A stretch of 10,677 nt of DNA, from the NCBI GenBank assembly GCA_035650075.1, contig DASRII010000374.1:1-10677 (forward strand), given 5' to 3'. Of this stretch, positions 1 through 5,578 are shown piece by piece. Within the stretch, counting starts at the first letter, position 1, and every line of letters starts with the position of its first letter. The stretch comes from DASSUC01 sp035650075. GTDB lineage: Bacteria > Actinomycetota > Actinomycetes > Mycobacteriales > Micromonosporaceae. The position numbers were made by a program, and so were the translations under genes. The notes beneath the pieces were generated by a model that was not told the origin of the DNA, ran no database searches, and saw only the letters and a list, made by a program, of their open reading frames with translations.

Positions 1-53
1 ACTCGATACCCTCCGGTGTCCGCGCCTCGATCGTCCGCATCGACGGAGTTTAG
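1..53. other. Window edge: possible end or start of a neighbouring gene, strand unresolved
   Basis: Two readings are possible. On the + strand a GC3-rich frame beginning at base 3 runs to a TAG at 51-53 and would give a C-terminus ending SIVRIDGV. On the minus strand an ATG at 38-40 would begin MRTIEARTPEGIE and run off the left edge. Neither has a recognisable family signature in so few codons, and the minus-strand start has no Shine-Dalgarno sequence. The left flank is needed to decide. Confidence 0.25.
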
Positions 54-67
54 CGTCCAGGAAAGGA

Positions 68-96
68 CGGACGCCTCGCCACAGGGTAGCTAGTGT
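68..96 (+). promoter_or_regulatory. Putative leaderless promoter for the gene at 103
   Basis: The hexamer TAGTGT at 91-96 fits the actinobacterial -10 consensus TANNNT. It sits exactly 6 nt before the GTG at 103, so transcription would begin at or next to the start codon. With a 17-nt spacer, the -35 position (68-73, CGGACG) matches TTGACA at only three bases. No Shine-Dalgarno sequence is present at a useful distance. This is a pattern match, not a mapped start site. Confidence 0.4.
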
Positions 97-102
97 GCCT
101 GC

Positions 103-519
103 GTGCTACGTCGGTTGCTCGTTCTTCTGTGGTCGTCGGCGTCATGGCCGGATGCGGCCTCCTGGCGCCCAGCGAATCGTCCGACCCCGCCGATACGGTC
201 CAGAGGCGTGTGGTTCCTGGCCACCATGTTCGGTGGCCACGCGGAGCGACGGTGTTCTGTGCCCGCTGGGCGGCCGATCGTCTTTCCCGTGATCAACTAC
301 CAGCACAGCTTCATTGACTTCTGCGTCTCTTTCATGGAGGTGGCCGCCGGCCTCGCCGAGCTGGAGGCTTACGGCTGTGGACTGTGGGTGTGGCTCCTGC
401 CCTTGCCACCTGGCTCCCACGAACTTCGCATCCGCGGCCTGGCCGGCGACATCGCCAACAGCGTCGACTACCACCTCGATGTCATAGCGCCGACCGTCGC
501 GGCCCTCGCCGAGCAATAG
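103..519 (+). CDS. Degraded secreted/lipoprotein-like hypothetical protein
   Basis: The frame is open for 138 codons from GTG 103 to the TAG at 517-519. From about residue 36 it reads like an exported actinobacterial protein of unknown function: WFLATMFGG, then VPAGRPIVFPVINY, a Cys near the centre, and PLPPGSHELRIRG before a beta-rich C-terminus (SVDYHLDV). The N-terminus looks scrambled. It begins MLRRLLVLL like a signal peptide, but the rest of the signal and a lipobox (VGVMAGC, about 138-158) followed by LLAPSESSDPADTVQ lie in another frame (phase of base 93) until about base 205, where the family-like sequence returns to the 103 frame. That looks like two compensating frameshifts. The middle (AELE directly followed by AYGCGLWVW) also looks about 40 residues shorter than I recall for this family. 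It is probably a decaying gene; sequencing error is the alternative. No function can be assigned. Confidence 0.5.
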   Translation: MLRRLLVLLWSSASWPDAASWRPANRPTPPIRSRGVWFLATMFGGHAERRCSVPAGRPIVFPVINYQHSFIDFCVSFMEVAAGLAELEAYGCGLWVWLLPLPPGSHELRIRGLAGDIANSVDYHLDVIAPTVAALAEQ

Positions 520-561
520 ACCAACTTGCTCGTCTTACCGACGTGTCCATTGAGGACGGCG

Positions 562-567
562 TACGCT
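562..567 (+). promoter_or_regulatory. Possible -10 element for the gene at 576
   Basis: TACGCT at 562-567 matches TANNNT and lies 8 nt before GTG 576, a slightly long but workable leaderless spacing. The -35 region (538-544) is weak. It is the least convincing of the leaderless-type starts here, listed because it favours GTG 576 over GTG 543. Confidence 0.25.
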
Positions 568-575
568 GGGCGCTC

Positions 576-1211
576 GTGAGCGATACATTGACGGACTGGC
601 CTCGCGAGCTTCGCGAGCTACCGGCGCAACTGGTCGCCGAAGCGGCGGCGAACCCCGGCGGTTCCGTGGCCGAGATCGACGCGGAACTGGTGCCCGACCC
701 GGACGGGTTCGTCCCACCGGAGGCGATCATCGGCGTCTTTCCCGTCGGTCTCGACGGCAAGCCGACCGGCGAGTTCGTGCGCAACCCCGGCTACGGATCG
801 ATCCGCGACGACCTCACCCGCCTCGTGGAGTCCGACCACTGGCTCGGCTGGCTGCCCGACGACCCGCCGGCGGCGGTGCGGACGGCGATCGAGGATCTGT
901 TGGACCAGCAGGTCGAGGGCTCGCAGGTCGAATGGATCAAAGCGACCGAGGAGCCGGTCTTCCTGACAGGCGGCCGGCAGCTGGCCGACGACGAGGAGCG
1001 CATCGTGGTCACCCGCGCCGGTCTGGCCCTGCCGTTCGCATTGGGCGCGCTGCCACCCGACGGCCGGCGGGAGATCCTCATGGGCGTCTTCTCCTGGGCC
1101 GCGGGCGGTCTGGATACTCCCGACGGGCGGCGCGACCAGGTCTGGCTCGACCTGTTCATGACCCGCGAGCACGCCGAGGGCCTGCTGCCGCAACGCGTCG
1201 AGGACGTGTAG
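576..1211 (+). CDS. Type VII secretion-associated/SseB-like hypothetical protein
   Basis: This is a 211-residue acidic soluble protein with no signal peptide or membrane segment. The N-terminal part runs ELPAQLVAEAAANPGG, an acidic stretch, then VPPEAIIGVFPV, a DGKPTGEF turn and RNPGYG. That order resembles actinobacterial 'type VII secretion system-associated' proteins, in which an alpha-helical start precedes a (P)PxxAIxGxW-type strand, a G-E turn and an N-P-x-Y motif. The C-terminal half (VVTRAGLALPFALG, GVFSWAAGG, QVWLDLFMTREHAEGLLP) resembles the SseB-like layout of paired alpha/beta repeats. The assignment is by remembered pattern and is moderate at best; no ESX core gene lies in the window. 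GTG 576 (VSDTLTDW) is preferred because it gives a natural N-terminus and a possible -10 element at 562. GTG 543 would add 11 residues. Neither has a good ribosome binding site. The next gene starts 16 nt after the stop. Confidence 0.72.
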   Translation: MSDTLTDWPRELRELPAQLVAEAAANPGGSVAEIDAELVPDPDGFVPPEAIIGVFPVGLDGKPTGEFVRNPGYGSIRDDLTRLVESDHWLGWLPDDPPAAVRTAIEDLLDQQVEGSQVEWIKATEEPVFLTGGRQLADDEERIVVTRAGLALPFALGALPPDGRREILMGVFSWAAGGLDTPDGRRDQVWLDLFMTREHAEGLLPQRVEDV

Positions 1212-1215
1212 ACGC

Positions 1216-1221
1216 TACCGT
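1216..1221 (+). promoter_or_regulatory. Putative leaderless -10 element for the lipoprotein at 1228
   Basis: TACCGT at 1216-1221 fits TANNNT and is exactly 6 nt from the GTG at 1228. It lies in the 16-nt gap after the previous stop codon. The -35 area (1192-1198) falls inside the upstream coding sequence and is weak. With no Shine-Dalgarno sequence present, a leaderless mRNA is the simplest explanation, and it implies this gene need not be co-transcribed with the upstream one. Confidence 0.45.
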
Positions 1222-1227
1222 TCCCAT

Positions 1228-2151
1228 GTGAACGCCCCTCGCGTTGTCGTGCTGTGCCTACTGCTCACCGCGACCGCGTGCGGCAGCGCGCCGCAGCCGG
1301 TCACCTGGTCGGCGCGGACCACGCCGTCACCGTCTCCGTCCATCCCGCCCGCGTCCTCCTCGCCCACTCCACCGCCCCGGCCCCCCGCCGTGCCGAGCGG
1401 TGTCAACGTGGGCATCGCAGTGTTCGACCGCCAGACCGGCTCGTTCACGATGCAGCACAACGCCACCATGCGTTTCCGCTCGGCGTCGCTGGTCAAGTTG
1501 CTCATCGCGCTGGACTACCTGTGGGACCGCGGGCCGGGCTACGCGGTACCGGCGGCCGACCGCGACCGGCTGCAGCTGATGCTGCGCAGCAGCGACGACA
1601 GCGCCGCGACCTACTACTGGAGCCGCAACGGGCAGGGCGAGATCGTCACCCGGATGTCCGCGCGCCTCACCCTCCGCGACACGGCGCCGCCGCCCGCTGC
1701 CCGACCGAAGGCCTGGGGGTACACGGCCCTGAGCGCCGCCGACATCGTCCGCATCTACCGGTACGTCCTGGACGACGCAGCCGCACCGGTACGCGACTTC
1801 GTCATGGGCAACCTCCGCCAGTCCACCCGTTGCGGGACGGACCGCTACGACCAGTCGTTCGGTATCCCGAGCGCGTTCGAGAAGCCGTGGGCGGTGAAGC
1901 AGGGCTGGTCCGGTTTCGGTGATGTCCCGGCGATTCCGTGCACGGGCACCACGCAGGCGCGGTACGAAGTAGTCGGCATCCTCGACGGCCGGGTTCTGCA
2001 CACCACCGGGACCGTCGGTCCGGACGACCGGTCGATCGTCGCCGTGCTGACCCAACACCCCAGCGGTACGTCGTTCGCCAAGGCCACCGCCACGCTCACC
2101 AACCTGATCGGCCAGCTCCCGGTGCCGGGTGCGATCCCCCGGCGCGCCTAG
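1228..2151 (+). CDS. Beta-lactamase/PBP-fold serine hydrolase-like lipoprotein
   Basis: This is a 307-residue exported protein. A short hydrophobic signal (residues 6-17) ends at a lipobox-like LTATACGS with Cys18 as the likely lipidated residue, followed by a Pro/Ser/Thr-rich linker (about 31-56) that would tether a periplasmic-side domain to the membrane. The domain has the landmarks of the serine beta-lactamase/penicillin-binding fold: S87-L-V-K90 (SxxK) in SASLVKLLIALDYL, S122-D-D in the SDN position, and K224-Q-G226 where active enzymes have KTG or KSG. Cys202 and Cys238 could form a disulfide. The size and layout match LppW-like actinobacterial lipoproteins. SxxK suggests retained acylation chemistry, but SDD and KQG are degenerate, so the role may be weak hydrolysis or ligand binding rather than true beta-lactamase activity. 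GTG 1228 follows a leaderless-type -10, and the gene ends just before a hairpin at 2154. Confidence 0.88.
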   Translation: MNAPRVVVLCLLLTATACGSAPQPVTWSARTTPSPSPSIPPASSSPTPPPRPPAVPSGVNVGIAVFDRQTGSFTMQHNATMRFRSASLVKLLIALDYLWDRGPGYAVPAADRDRLQLMLRSSDDSAATYYWSRNGQGEIVTRMSARLTLRDTAPPPAARPKAWGYTALSAADIVRIYRYVLDDAAAPVRDFVMGNLRQSTRCGTDRYDQSFGIPSAFEKPWAVKQGWSGFGDVPAIPCTGTTQARYEVVGILDGRVLHTTGTVGPDDRSIVAVLTQHPSGTSFAKATATLTNLIGQLPVPGAIPRRA

Positions 2152-2153
2152 CC

Positions 2154-2169
2154 GTCGGCGGGTGCCGAC
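2154..2169 (+). terminator. Hairpin between convergent genes, possible bidirectional terminator
   Basis: GTCGGC at 2154-2159 and GCCGAC at 2164-2169 form a perfect 6-bp GC-rich stem with a GGGT loop. It lies 2 nt after the stop of the lipoprotein gene and 15 nt beyond the end of the convergent small gene at 2185. No T-tract follows, which is common for actinobacterial intrinsic terminators. The stem is short, so its efficiency is uncertain. Confidence 0.45.
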
Positions 2170-2184
2170 AGTCACACCGGGCGT

Positions 2185-2388
2185 TCAGTCGCTCGGCATT
2201 CTGGCTTCGACCTCGCGACGGCGAGCCTTCGACTCCTCGATCGACTCGAGGTAGTACTGCAGGGTCAGCTCCCTGCCCTGAGCCGCTGCCTCATCGGCCA
2301 TCTCCTGCGACTCGGCGATGTGTTCGTCGATGGAGGCGAGGACGAGCTGAGTGAGCGCGCGCAGCTGCTGGTCGGAGTCGAATGTCAT
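2185..2388 (-). CDS. Small acidic helical protein, second gene of a coupled pair
   Basis: This is a 67-residue protein rich in Glu, Asp, Gln and Ala, predicted almost entirely helical, with no signal peptide, membrane segment or Cys. Residues 9-30 (LRALTQLVLASIDEHIAE and onward) form an amphipathic helix. A second helix (about 38-62) ends in a basic-acidic run, KARRREVEAR. I do not recognise a family. The start is set by an ATG at 2388 preceded by GGAG at 2397-2400 with 8-nt spacing, inside the end of the upstream gene. Its ATG overlaps that gene's TGA (ATGA at 2385-2388), so translational coupling is very likely and the two products probably form a complex. A longer in-frame reading back to 2598 exists but ignores the ribosome binding site and overlaps the partner gene. 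Confidence 0.75.
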   Translation of the reverse strand: MTFDSDQQLRALTQLVLASIDEHIAESQEMADEAAAQGRELTLQYYLESIEESKARRREVEARMPSD

Positions 2389-2561
2389 GTTCCGGTCTCC
2401 AATCTTTCGTCGAGTCTGCCGAGCTCGTACTGATGATCTTCGAGTTTCTTGCGGTAGTCCGCCAATCCGTCCTCGTACTGGCCGATGAAGATTCGAGCTC
2501 TCTCGATCTTTTGGTGCAGCTCGATCCGGGCGAACTCGTGGTGTTCCCGTGCGTCGTCCAT
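2385..2561 (-). CDS. Small charged coiled-coil protein, first gene of a coupled pair
   Basis: This is a 58-residue protein, nearly all charged or helix-forming. From about residue 8 to 55 it shows heptad-like spacing of Phe, Ile, Leu and Tyr among Glu, Arg and Lys (FARIELHQKIERARIFIGQY, later KKLEDHQYELGRLDERLE), indicating a coiled coil. It has no signal peptide, Cys or Pro. The start is clear: ATG 2561 with a strong GGGGGAGG at 2568-2575, 6 nt away. Hand-counted GC of the coding sequence is roughly 50-55% over most of its length, against about 70% in flanking genes, which may reflect Lys/Glu/Ile-rich composition or horizontal acquisition. It lies 59 nt downstream of the DUF429 gene on the same strand, so it could be the third gene of that transcript or have its own promoter. 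Family and function are unknown. Confidence 0.78.
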   Translation of the reverse strand: MDDAREHHEFARIELHQKIERARIFIGQYEDGLADYRKKLEDHQYELGRLDERLETGT

Positions 2562-2567
2562 GTCGTT

Positions 2568-2575
2568 CCTCCCCC
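2568..2575 (-). promoter_or_regulatory. Strong Shine-Dalgarno for the coiled-coil gene
   Basis: GGGGGAGG on the minus strand lies 6 nt before ATG 2561. It is among the best ribosome binding sites in the window and fixes this start, although larger open frames exist in the same phase further upstream. Confidence 0.75.
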
Positions 2576-2620
2576 GTGAGGAATCGGTCCTCGAGCATTC
2601 TGGCACAGGCGTACGACGAG

Positions 2621-3328
2621 CTACAGCAACTCTCCGGGTGGGCTTGTGGGCAAATGGATCCAGCCTTCGCGCGCCGCCAACGACGCCTGCTGGGGCGTGG
2701 GCAGCACGGTCCGGCCGGTAGCGGCCGCCCGCGCTACCAACGCGCACAGCAACGCGTCGAGGTCGTGATCGCGCCGCCGCAACAGAGCCGCGTCGACGGT
2801 CAGCCACGGGCACAGCGCGAGCAGCGAGTCGACGATCGCCGTACGCACCGGTGCTCCGCGCGTGCGCTTGTAGCCCGTCGCCGGCAATCCCCACACCCGC
2901 AGCGCACCTGCCGGGTACGCCTCGAACAGCCGGTCAGTGCCGTCGCGCGCGGCCACCCCCAACGCACCCTGCAACCGTGCCGCGCGGAACGCGCACACCG
3001 CGAGCAGGTCGCTGGATGCGGACAGCGGCCGTACGCCGGTACGCAGCGCCACTTCCAGATCGGTGCACCGGTAGCGCAGGGCCAGTGGATCCGTCGCCGG
3101 CCATGACTGTCCACTGTGGTGGGCAGCGACGGCGGTGATGAAGGAGTCCGGCCAGCCGAGCGGCGCGTCGATCGCCACCACGTCCACGTCGGCGGCCAAC
3201 CGCAGCAGCTCGTCGTCGCCGAGCGGCGGCGACGCCAGCGTGGCTACCGCGGCGGTGGCGGTCCAGGTCACCACGCAGGCGCCGGTCGAGTCCGGCTGGG
3301 CGGCGAGGTCGATGCCGAGCGTTCGCAC
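2621..3328 (-). CDS. DUF429 family protein (predicted RNase H-like nuclease)
   Basis: This is a 235-residue soluble protein. It opens with MRTLGIDLAAQPDSTGACVV, the strand-turn-strand start of the RNase H-like fold with an acidic D7. Later landmarks are VVAIDAPLGWP (D54), a Ser/Arg-rich stretch RTGVRPLSASSD, FEAYPAGALRVWG (E136), and the C-terminal RDHDLDALLCALVARA with D189/D191 in the DALxCAxxA helix. These match the DUF429 family in order and length. The conserved acidic residues fit a metal-dependent nuclease-like centre, but as far as I know the family lacks a settled biochemical role. The start is GTG 3328; the ribosome binding site is poor. It lies 68 nt downstream of the S1 protease stop, beyond a strong hairpin, so it is probably transcribed separately or by read-through. 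The small coiled-coil pair follows on the same strand. Confidence 0.9.
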   Translation of the reverse strand: MRTLGIDLAAQPDSTGACVVTWTATAAVATLASPPLGDDELLRLAADVDVVAIDAPLGWPDSFITAVAAHHSGQSWPATDPLALRYRCTDLEVALRTGVRPLSASSDLLAVCAFRAARLQGALGVAARDGTDRLFEAYPAGALRVWGLPATGYKRTRGAPVRTAIVDSLLALCPWLTVDAALLRRRDHDLDALLCALVARAAATGRTVLPTPQQASLAAREGWIHLPTSPPGELL

Positions 3329-3339
3329 CGCACCATCAT

Positions 3340-3376
3340 GCTGGCCCGCCGGATGGGGGGTGTCCGGCGGGCCAGC
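3340..3376 (-). terminator. Strong hairpin terminator after the S1 protease gene
   Basis: Arms at 3340-3353 and 3363-3376 are perfectly complementary over 14 bp (GCTGGCCCGCCGGA and its complement) around a 9-nt loop. The hairpin begins 20 nt past the protease stop codon and ends 11 nt before the DUF429 start. There is no clear T-tract. It is the most stable inverted repeat I found in the window and most likely terminates or stabilises the highly expressed protease mRNA. Because of its position it could also act as a 5' structure for DUF429. Confidence 0.7.
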
Positions 3377-3396
3377 GGTTCAGGGGATTCGGTAGA

Positions 3397-4449
3397 TCAG
3401 TAGACCTGAAGGCCGAAGGCGTTGAGCGCCTCGACCACGGGCTGGAAGAACGTCGTACCGCCGGACGAGCAGTTGCCGCTGCCGCCGGAGGTGAGGCCGA
3501 TCGCGGAGTTGCCGGAGTAGAGCGAACCGCCGCTGTCACCGGGCTCGGCGCAGACGTTGGTACGGATCAGACCGGTCACCGTGCCCTGCGGGTAGTTGAC
3601 GGTGGCGTTGTTCGCGAGCACCCGTCCACTGTGGAGACCGGTAGTGCTACCGCTGCGGAACACGGTCTCGTTCACGGTGGCGTTGCGGGAGTTCGTGATG
3701 TCCTGCGTGCCGGGCCAGAGGTACACGTTGCCCGGGTTCGAGATCGACGTGTTGGTGTACCGAACGGCTCCGTAGTCGTTGCCCGGGAAGCTGCTACCGA
3801 TCCGGGTGCCCAATACGGTCGTACGGCTGGAGTTGGAGTACCACGTCGAGCCGATGTTCGTGCAGTGGCCGGCGGTCACGAAGTGCCGCACGCCGGCCGA
3901 GTTGCGGGCGTTGAAGCCGAGCGAGCACCGTGCGGAGCTGGTGTAGATGGCCTGGCCGCCCGAGATGTTCAGGCTGAGCGTGCCGGGCATCGACTCGATC
4001 CGCACCGCGGCGCCGTACTTCTGCGCGATAGCTCTCACCGCCGCCAGCTTCGCGCCGGTCACGGTGCTATCCACTTCGACGAGAACCTGGTTGGACATCG
4101 GGTCTACGGACCACGCGGTGCCGGCGATGCGGGCCGCGGCGTCCAGGTTGGCCGTGACCACGGCCAGCTGAGCGTCGCTGCGGGCGACCAGCTTCGCAAC
4201 GAGGCCGGCGGAGCGGACCGCGTCCGCGGCCGCGGCATCGGTCACGTTGACCACCATTGCGCCACTGTTGGCGTCGTAGTACGTGCCAGCCGAACGAGCG
4301 GAACCCAGCTGTGCCAAGGCCGTATCGGCGTTGGCACTCAACCGCAGTGCGCTCTGCGCGGGTGACGGCGCGAACAGCGCACCGACCAGTAGCCCTGCTA
4401 CCAGGCCGGCGAACGCGGCGCCTCGGAGTGAGGACTTTGTGAGTCTCAC
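3397..4449 (-). CDS. Streptogrisin/alpha-lytic-type S1 family secreted serine protease
   Basis: This is a 350-residue preproenzyme. The signal peptide has a basic n-region (R2, K5, R9), a hydrophobic core at 11-27 and likely cleavage near 31-34 (SPAQS). A propeptide of about 125 residues follows; its second half (QVLVEVDSTVTG to KYGAAVRIE) matches the alpha-lytic protease prodomain that acts as a folding chaperone. The mature enzyme probably begins at I162 (ISGGQAIYTS). The catalytic triad is complete: H195 in VTAGHC, D225 in GNDYGAV and S306 in GDSGGS. Disulfides C175-C196 and C300-C327 are as in streptogrisins. The mature part of about 189 residues fits the family, so this is a chymotrypsin-fold extracellular endopeptidase made as an autoprocessed zymogen. 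The start is GTG 4449 with GGGAGG at 4455-4460, 5 nt away. A strong hairpin follows the gene and a 153-nt region with lower GC precedes it, consistent with its own regulated transcript. Confidence 0.97.
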   Translation of the reverse strand: MRLTKSSLRGAAFAGLVAGLLVGALFAPSPAQSALRLSANADTALAQLGSARSAGTYYDANSGAMVVNVTDAAAADAVRSAGLVAKLVARSDAQLAVVTANLDAAARIAGTAWSVDPMSNQVLVEVDSTVTGAKLAAVRAIAQKYGAAVRIESMPGTLSLNISGGQAIYTSSARCSLGFNARNSAGVRHFVTAGHCTNIGSTWYSNSSRTTVLGTRIGSSFPGNDYGAVRYTNTSISNPGNVYLWPGTQDITNSRNATVNETVFRSGSTTGLHSGRVLANNATVNYPQGTVTGLIRTNVCAEPGDSGGSLYSGNSAIGLTSGGSGNCSSGGTTFFQPVVEALNAFGLQVY

Positions 4450-4602
4450 ACGAGCCTCCCGGGGGGTTGGACACGTCCGTAGGATGACGTGTCGTTACGG
4501 GCGGCGGACGACCGGCAGACTCAATACATTCGAAAATGCCGATCTCTTGCCGTGGGAAGTATTGTCACTTCAACCAGGTTGAGTTCACAAGCCCACCAGG
4601 GG
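4450..4602 (-). promoter_or_regulatory. Upstream regulatory region of the S1 protease, with palindrome
   Basis: This gap lies between the protease start and the end of the dehydrogenase gene. It includes the Shine-Dalgarno sequence (4455-4460) and a stretch at about 4520-4590 that is markedly more AT-rich than the surroundings. At 4570-4582 is a perfect 13-base palindrome, TCAACCAGGTTGA, with the form of an operator half-site pair. I could not identify a convincing -10/-35 pair on the minus strand and see no classical terminator for the dehydrogenase gene. Confidence 0.4.
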
Positions 4603-5577
4603 TTAGCGGGCGATCTGCACCTTCTCCACGTCGCCGCGCCGCGCCGCGTCCAGGGCGTCGAGAGCGCTGTCCAACGGGTACGTGGTGACCCGCAATCGAG
4701 CCAGTGGCAGCCGGTCGAGCAGCTCGACCGCCCGGGATTGGGTGAACGGGTTGACGGCGGTACCGAGCAGCGTCAGCTCCTTGGCGTACACCTCGTACGG
4801 GCGCACATCGAGCACGGCAGAAGGTGTGGCGACGCCGAACACGAGCACGGTCGCGCCGGGAGCGGCGAGCCGCAGGCACTCCCGCAACACGGGCGCCGAG
4901 CCGACCGCGTCGATGAGGTAGGCGAAGCCGGGCTCGAGCTCGGACGGCTCGACCGCGGAGTCCGCGCCCATCCGCAGAGCGAGGTCCCGGCGGTCGGGAC
5001 GTGGGTCGGCGGCGACGATCGGGTGGAGTCCGAGGTGCCGGGCCAGGGCGACGAGCAACGCACCCGCCGGACCGCATCCCATCACGAGCAACGGCAGTCC
5101 GGACCGCGGCGCCAACCGATCCATCGCGTGGACGCAGCACGCCAGCGGTTCGGTCAACGCACCGATCGCCGGGTCGACGTGCGGCGGCAGGAGGTACGCG
5201 AACCGCGCCGGTACCGCCATCAGTGATGCCATCCCGCCGTCGAGGTCGACGCCGTACGCCCGCCGTGCCGTGCACAGGTGCTCGCGACCCAGTCGACAAG
5301 AAGCGCAAAGTCCACAAGAGACATTCGGCTGGACCGCTACCAGATCGCCGACCCGGAGCCCGTTCACCGCGGCACCGACGGCCACCACGCGACCGGCCAC
5401 CTCGTGCCCGAGGATCACCGGTGCCGCGGCCGGAAACTCACCGTCCACAATGTGCAGATCGGTACCGCAGACGCCGGCGGCCAGCGGCTCGAGCAGGACT
5501 TCGCCTGGATCGACGACAGGATCCGGTACCGATTCCACGCGAACGTCGCCCGTGCCGTGGAACCGGACCGCTCGCAT
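4603..5577 (-). CDS. Zinc-dependent medium-chain alcohol dehydrogenase family protein
   Basis: This is a 324-residue medium-chain dehydrogenase/reductase. The N-terminal GroES-like domain carries the catalytic zinc site: C37 and D40 in GVCGTD, and H58-E59 in LGHEVAG. It also has the four structural-zinc cysteines C88, C91, C94 and C102. The Rossmann domain has GCGPAG at 167-172, and D191 at the end of the second strand would favour NAD over NADP. EPLACCVHAMDR (143-154) is typical of the threonine/sorbitol dehydrogenase-like branch. It is slightly short for the family (about 340), mainly between the second and third Rossmann strands. The start is ATG 5577, 1 nt after the upstream stop (TAAG-ATG), so translation is probably coupled. 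Its operon partners suggest oxidation or reduction of a thiol-linked or aldehyde intermediate, but the substrate is not predictable. An in-frame extension to 5760 overlaps the upstream gene and lacks family similarity. Confidence 0.92.
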   Translation of the reverse strand: MRAVRFHGTGDVRVESVPDPVVDPGEVLLEPLAAGVCGTDLHIVDGEFPAAAPVILGHEVAGRVVAVGAAVNGLRVGDLVAVQPNVSCGLCASCRLGREHLCTARRAYGVDLDGGMASLMAVPARFAYLLPPHVDPAIGALTEPLACCVHAMDRLAPRSGLPLLVMGCGPAGALLVALARHLGLHPIVAADPRPDRRDLALRMGADSAVEPSELEPGFAYLIDAVGSAPVLRECLRLAAPGATVLVFGVATPSAVLDVRPYEVYAKELTLLGTAVNPFTQSRAVELLDRLPLARLRVTTYPLDSALDALDAARRGDVEKVQIAR

Positions 5578-5578
5578 C

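Noticed and set aside
1327..2175. A 282-codon minus-strand frame opposite the lipoprotein gene
   Set aside because: The + strand product has a signal peptide, lipobox and SxxK motif; the antisense reading is Arg/Gly/Val-rich with no features.
2185..2598. A 137-codon version of the second small gene
   Set aside because: ATG 2388 has a ribosome binding site and forms an ATGA overlap with the partner gene; the upstream part is a different frame of that partner.
2549..3106. A 185-codon + strand frame opposite the DUF429 gene
   Set aside because: It is Arg/Gln-rich shadow sequence antisense to a recognised family, with no plausible start signal.
3631..4365. A 244-codon + strand frame opposite the S1 protease
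   Set aside because: It is the shadow of a protease with a complete catalytic triad.
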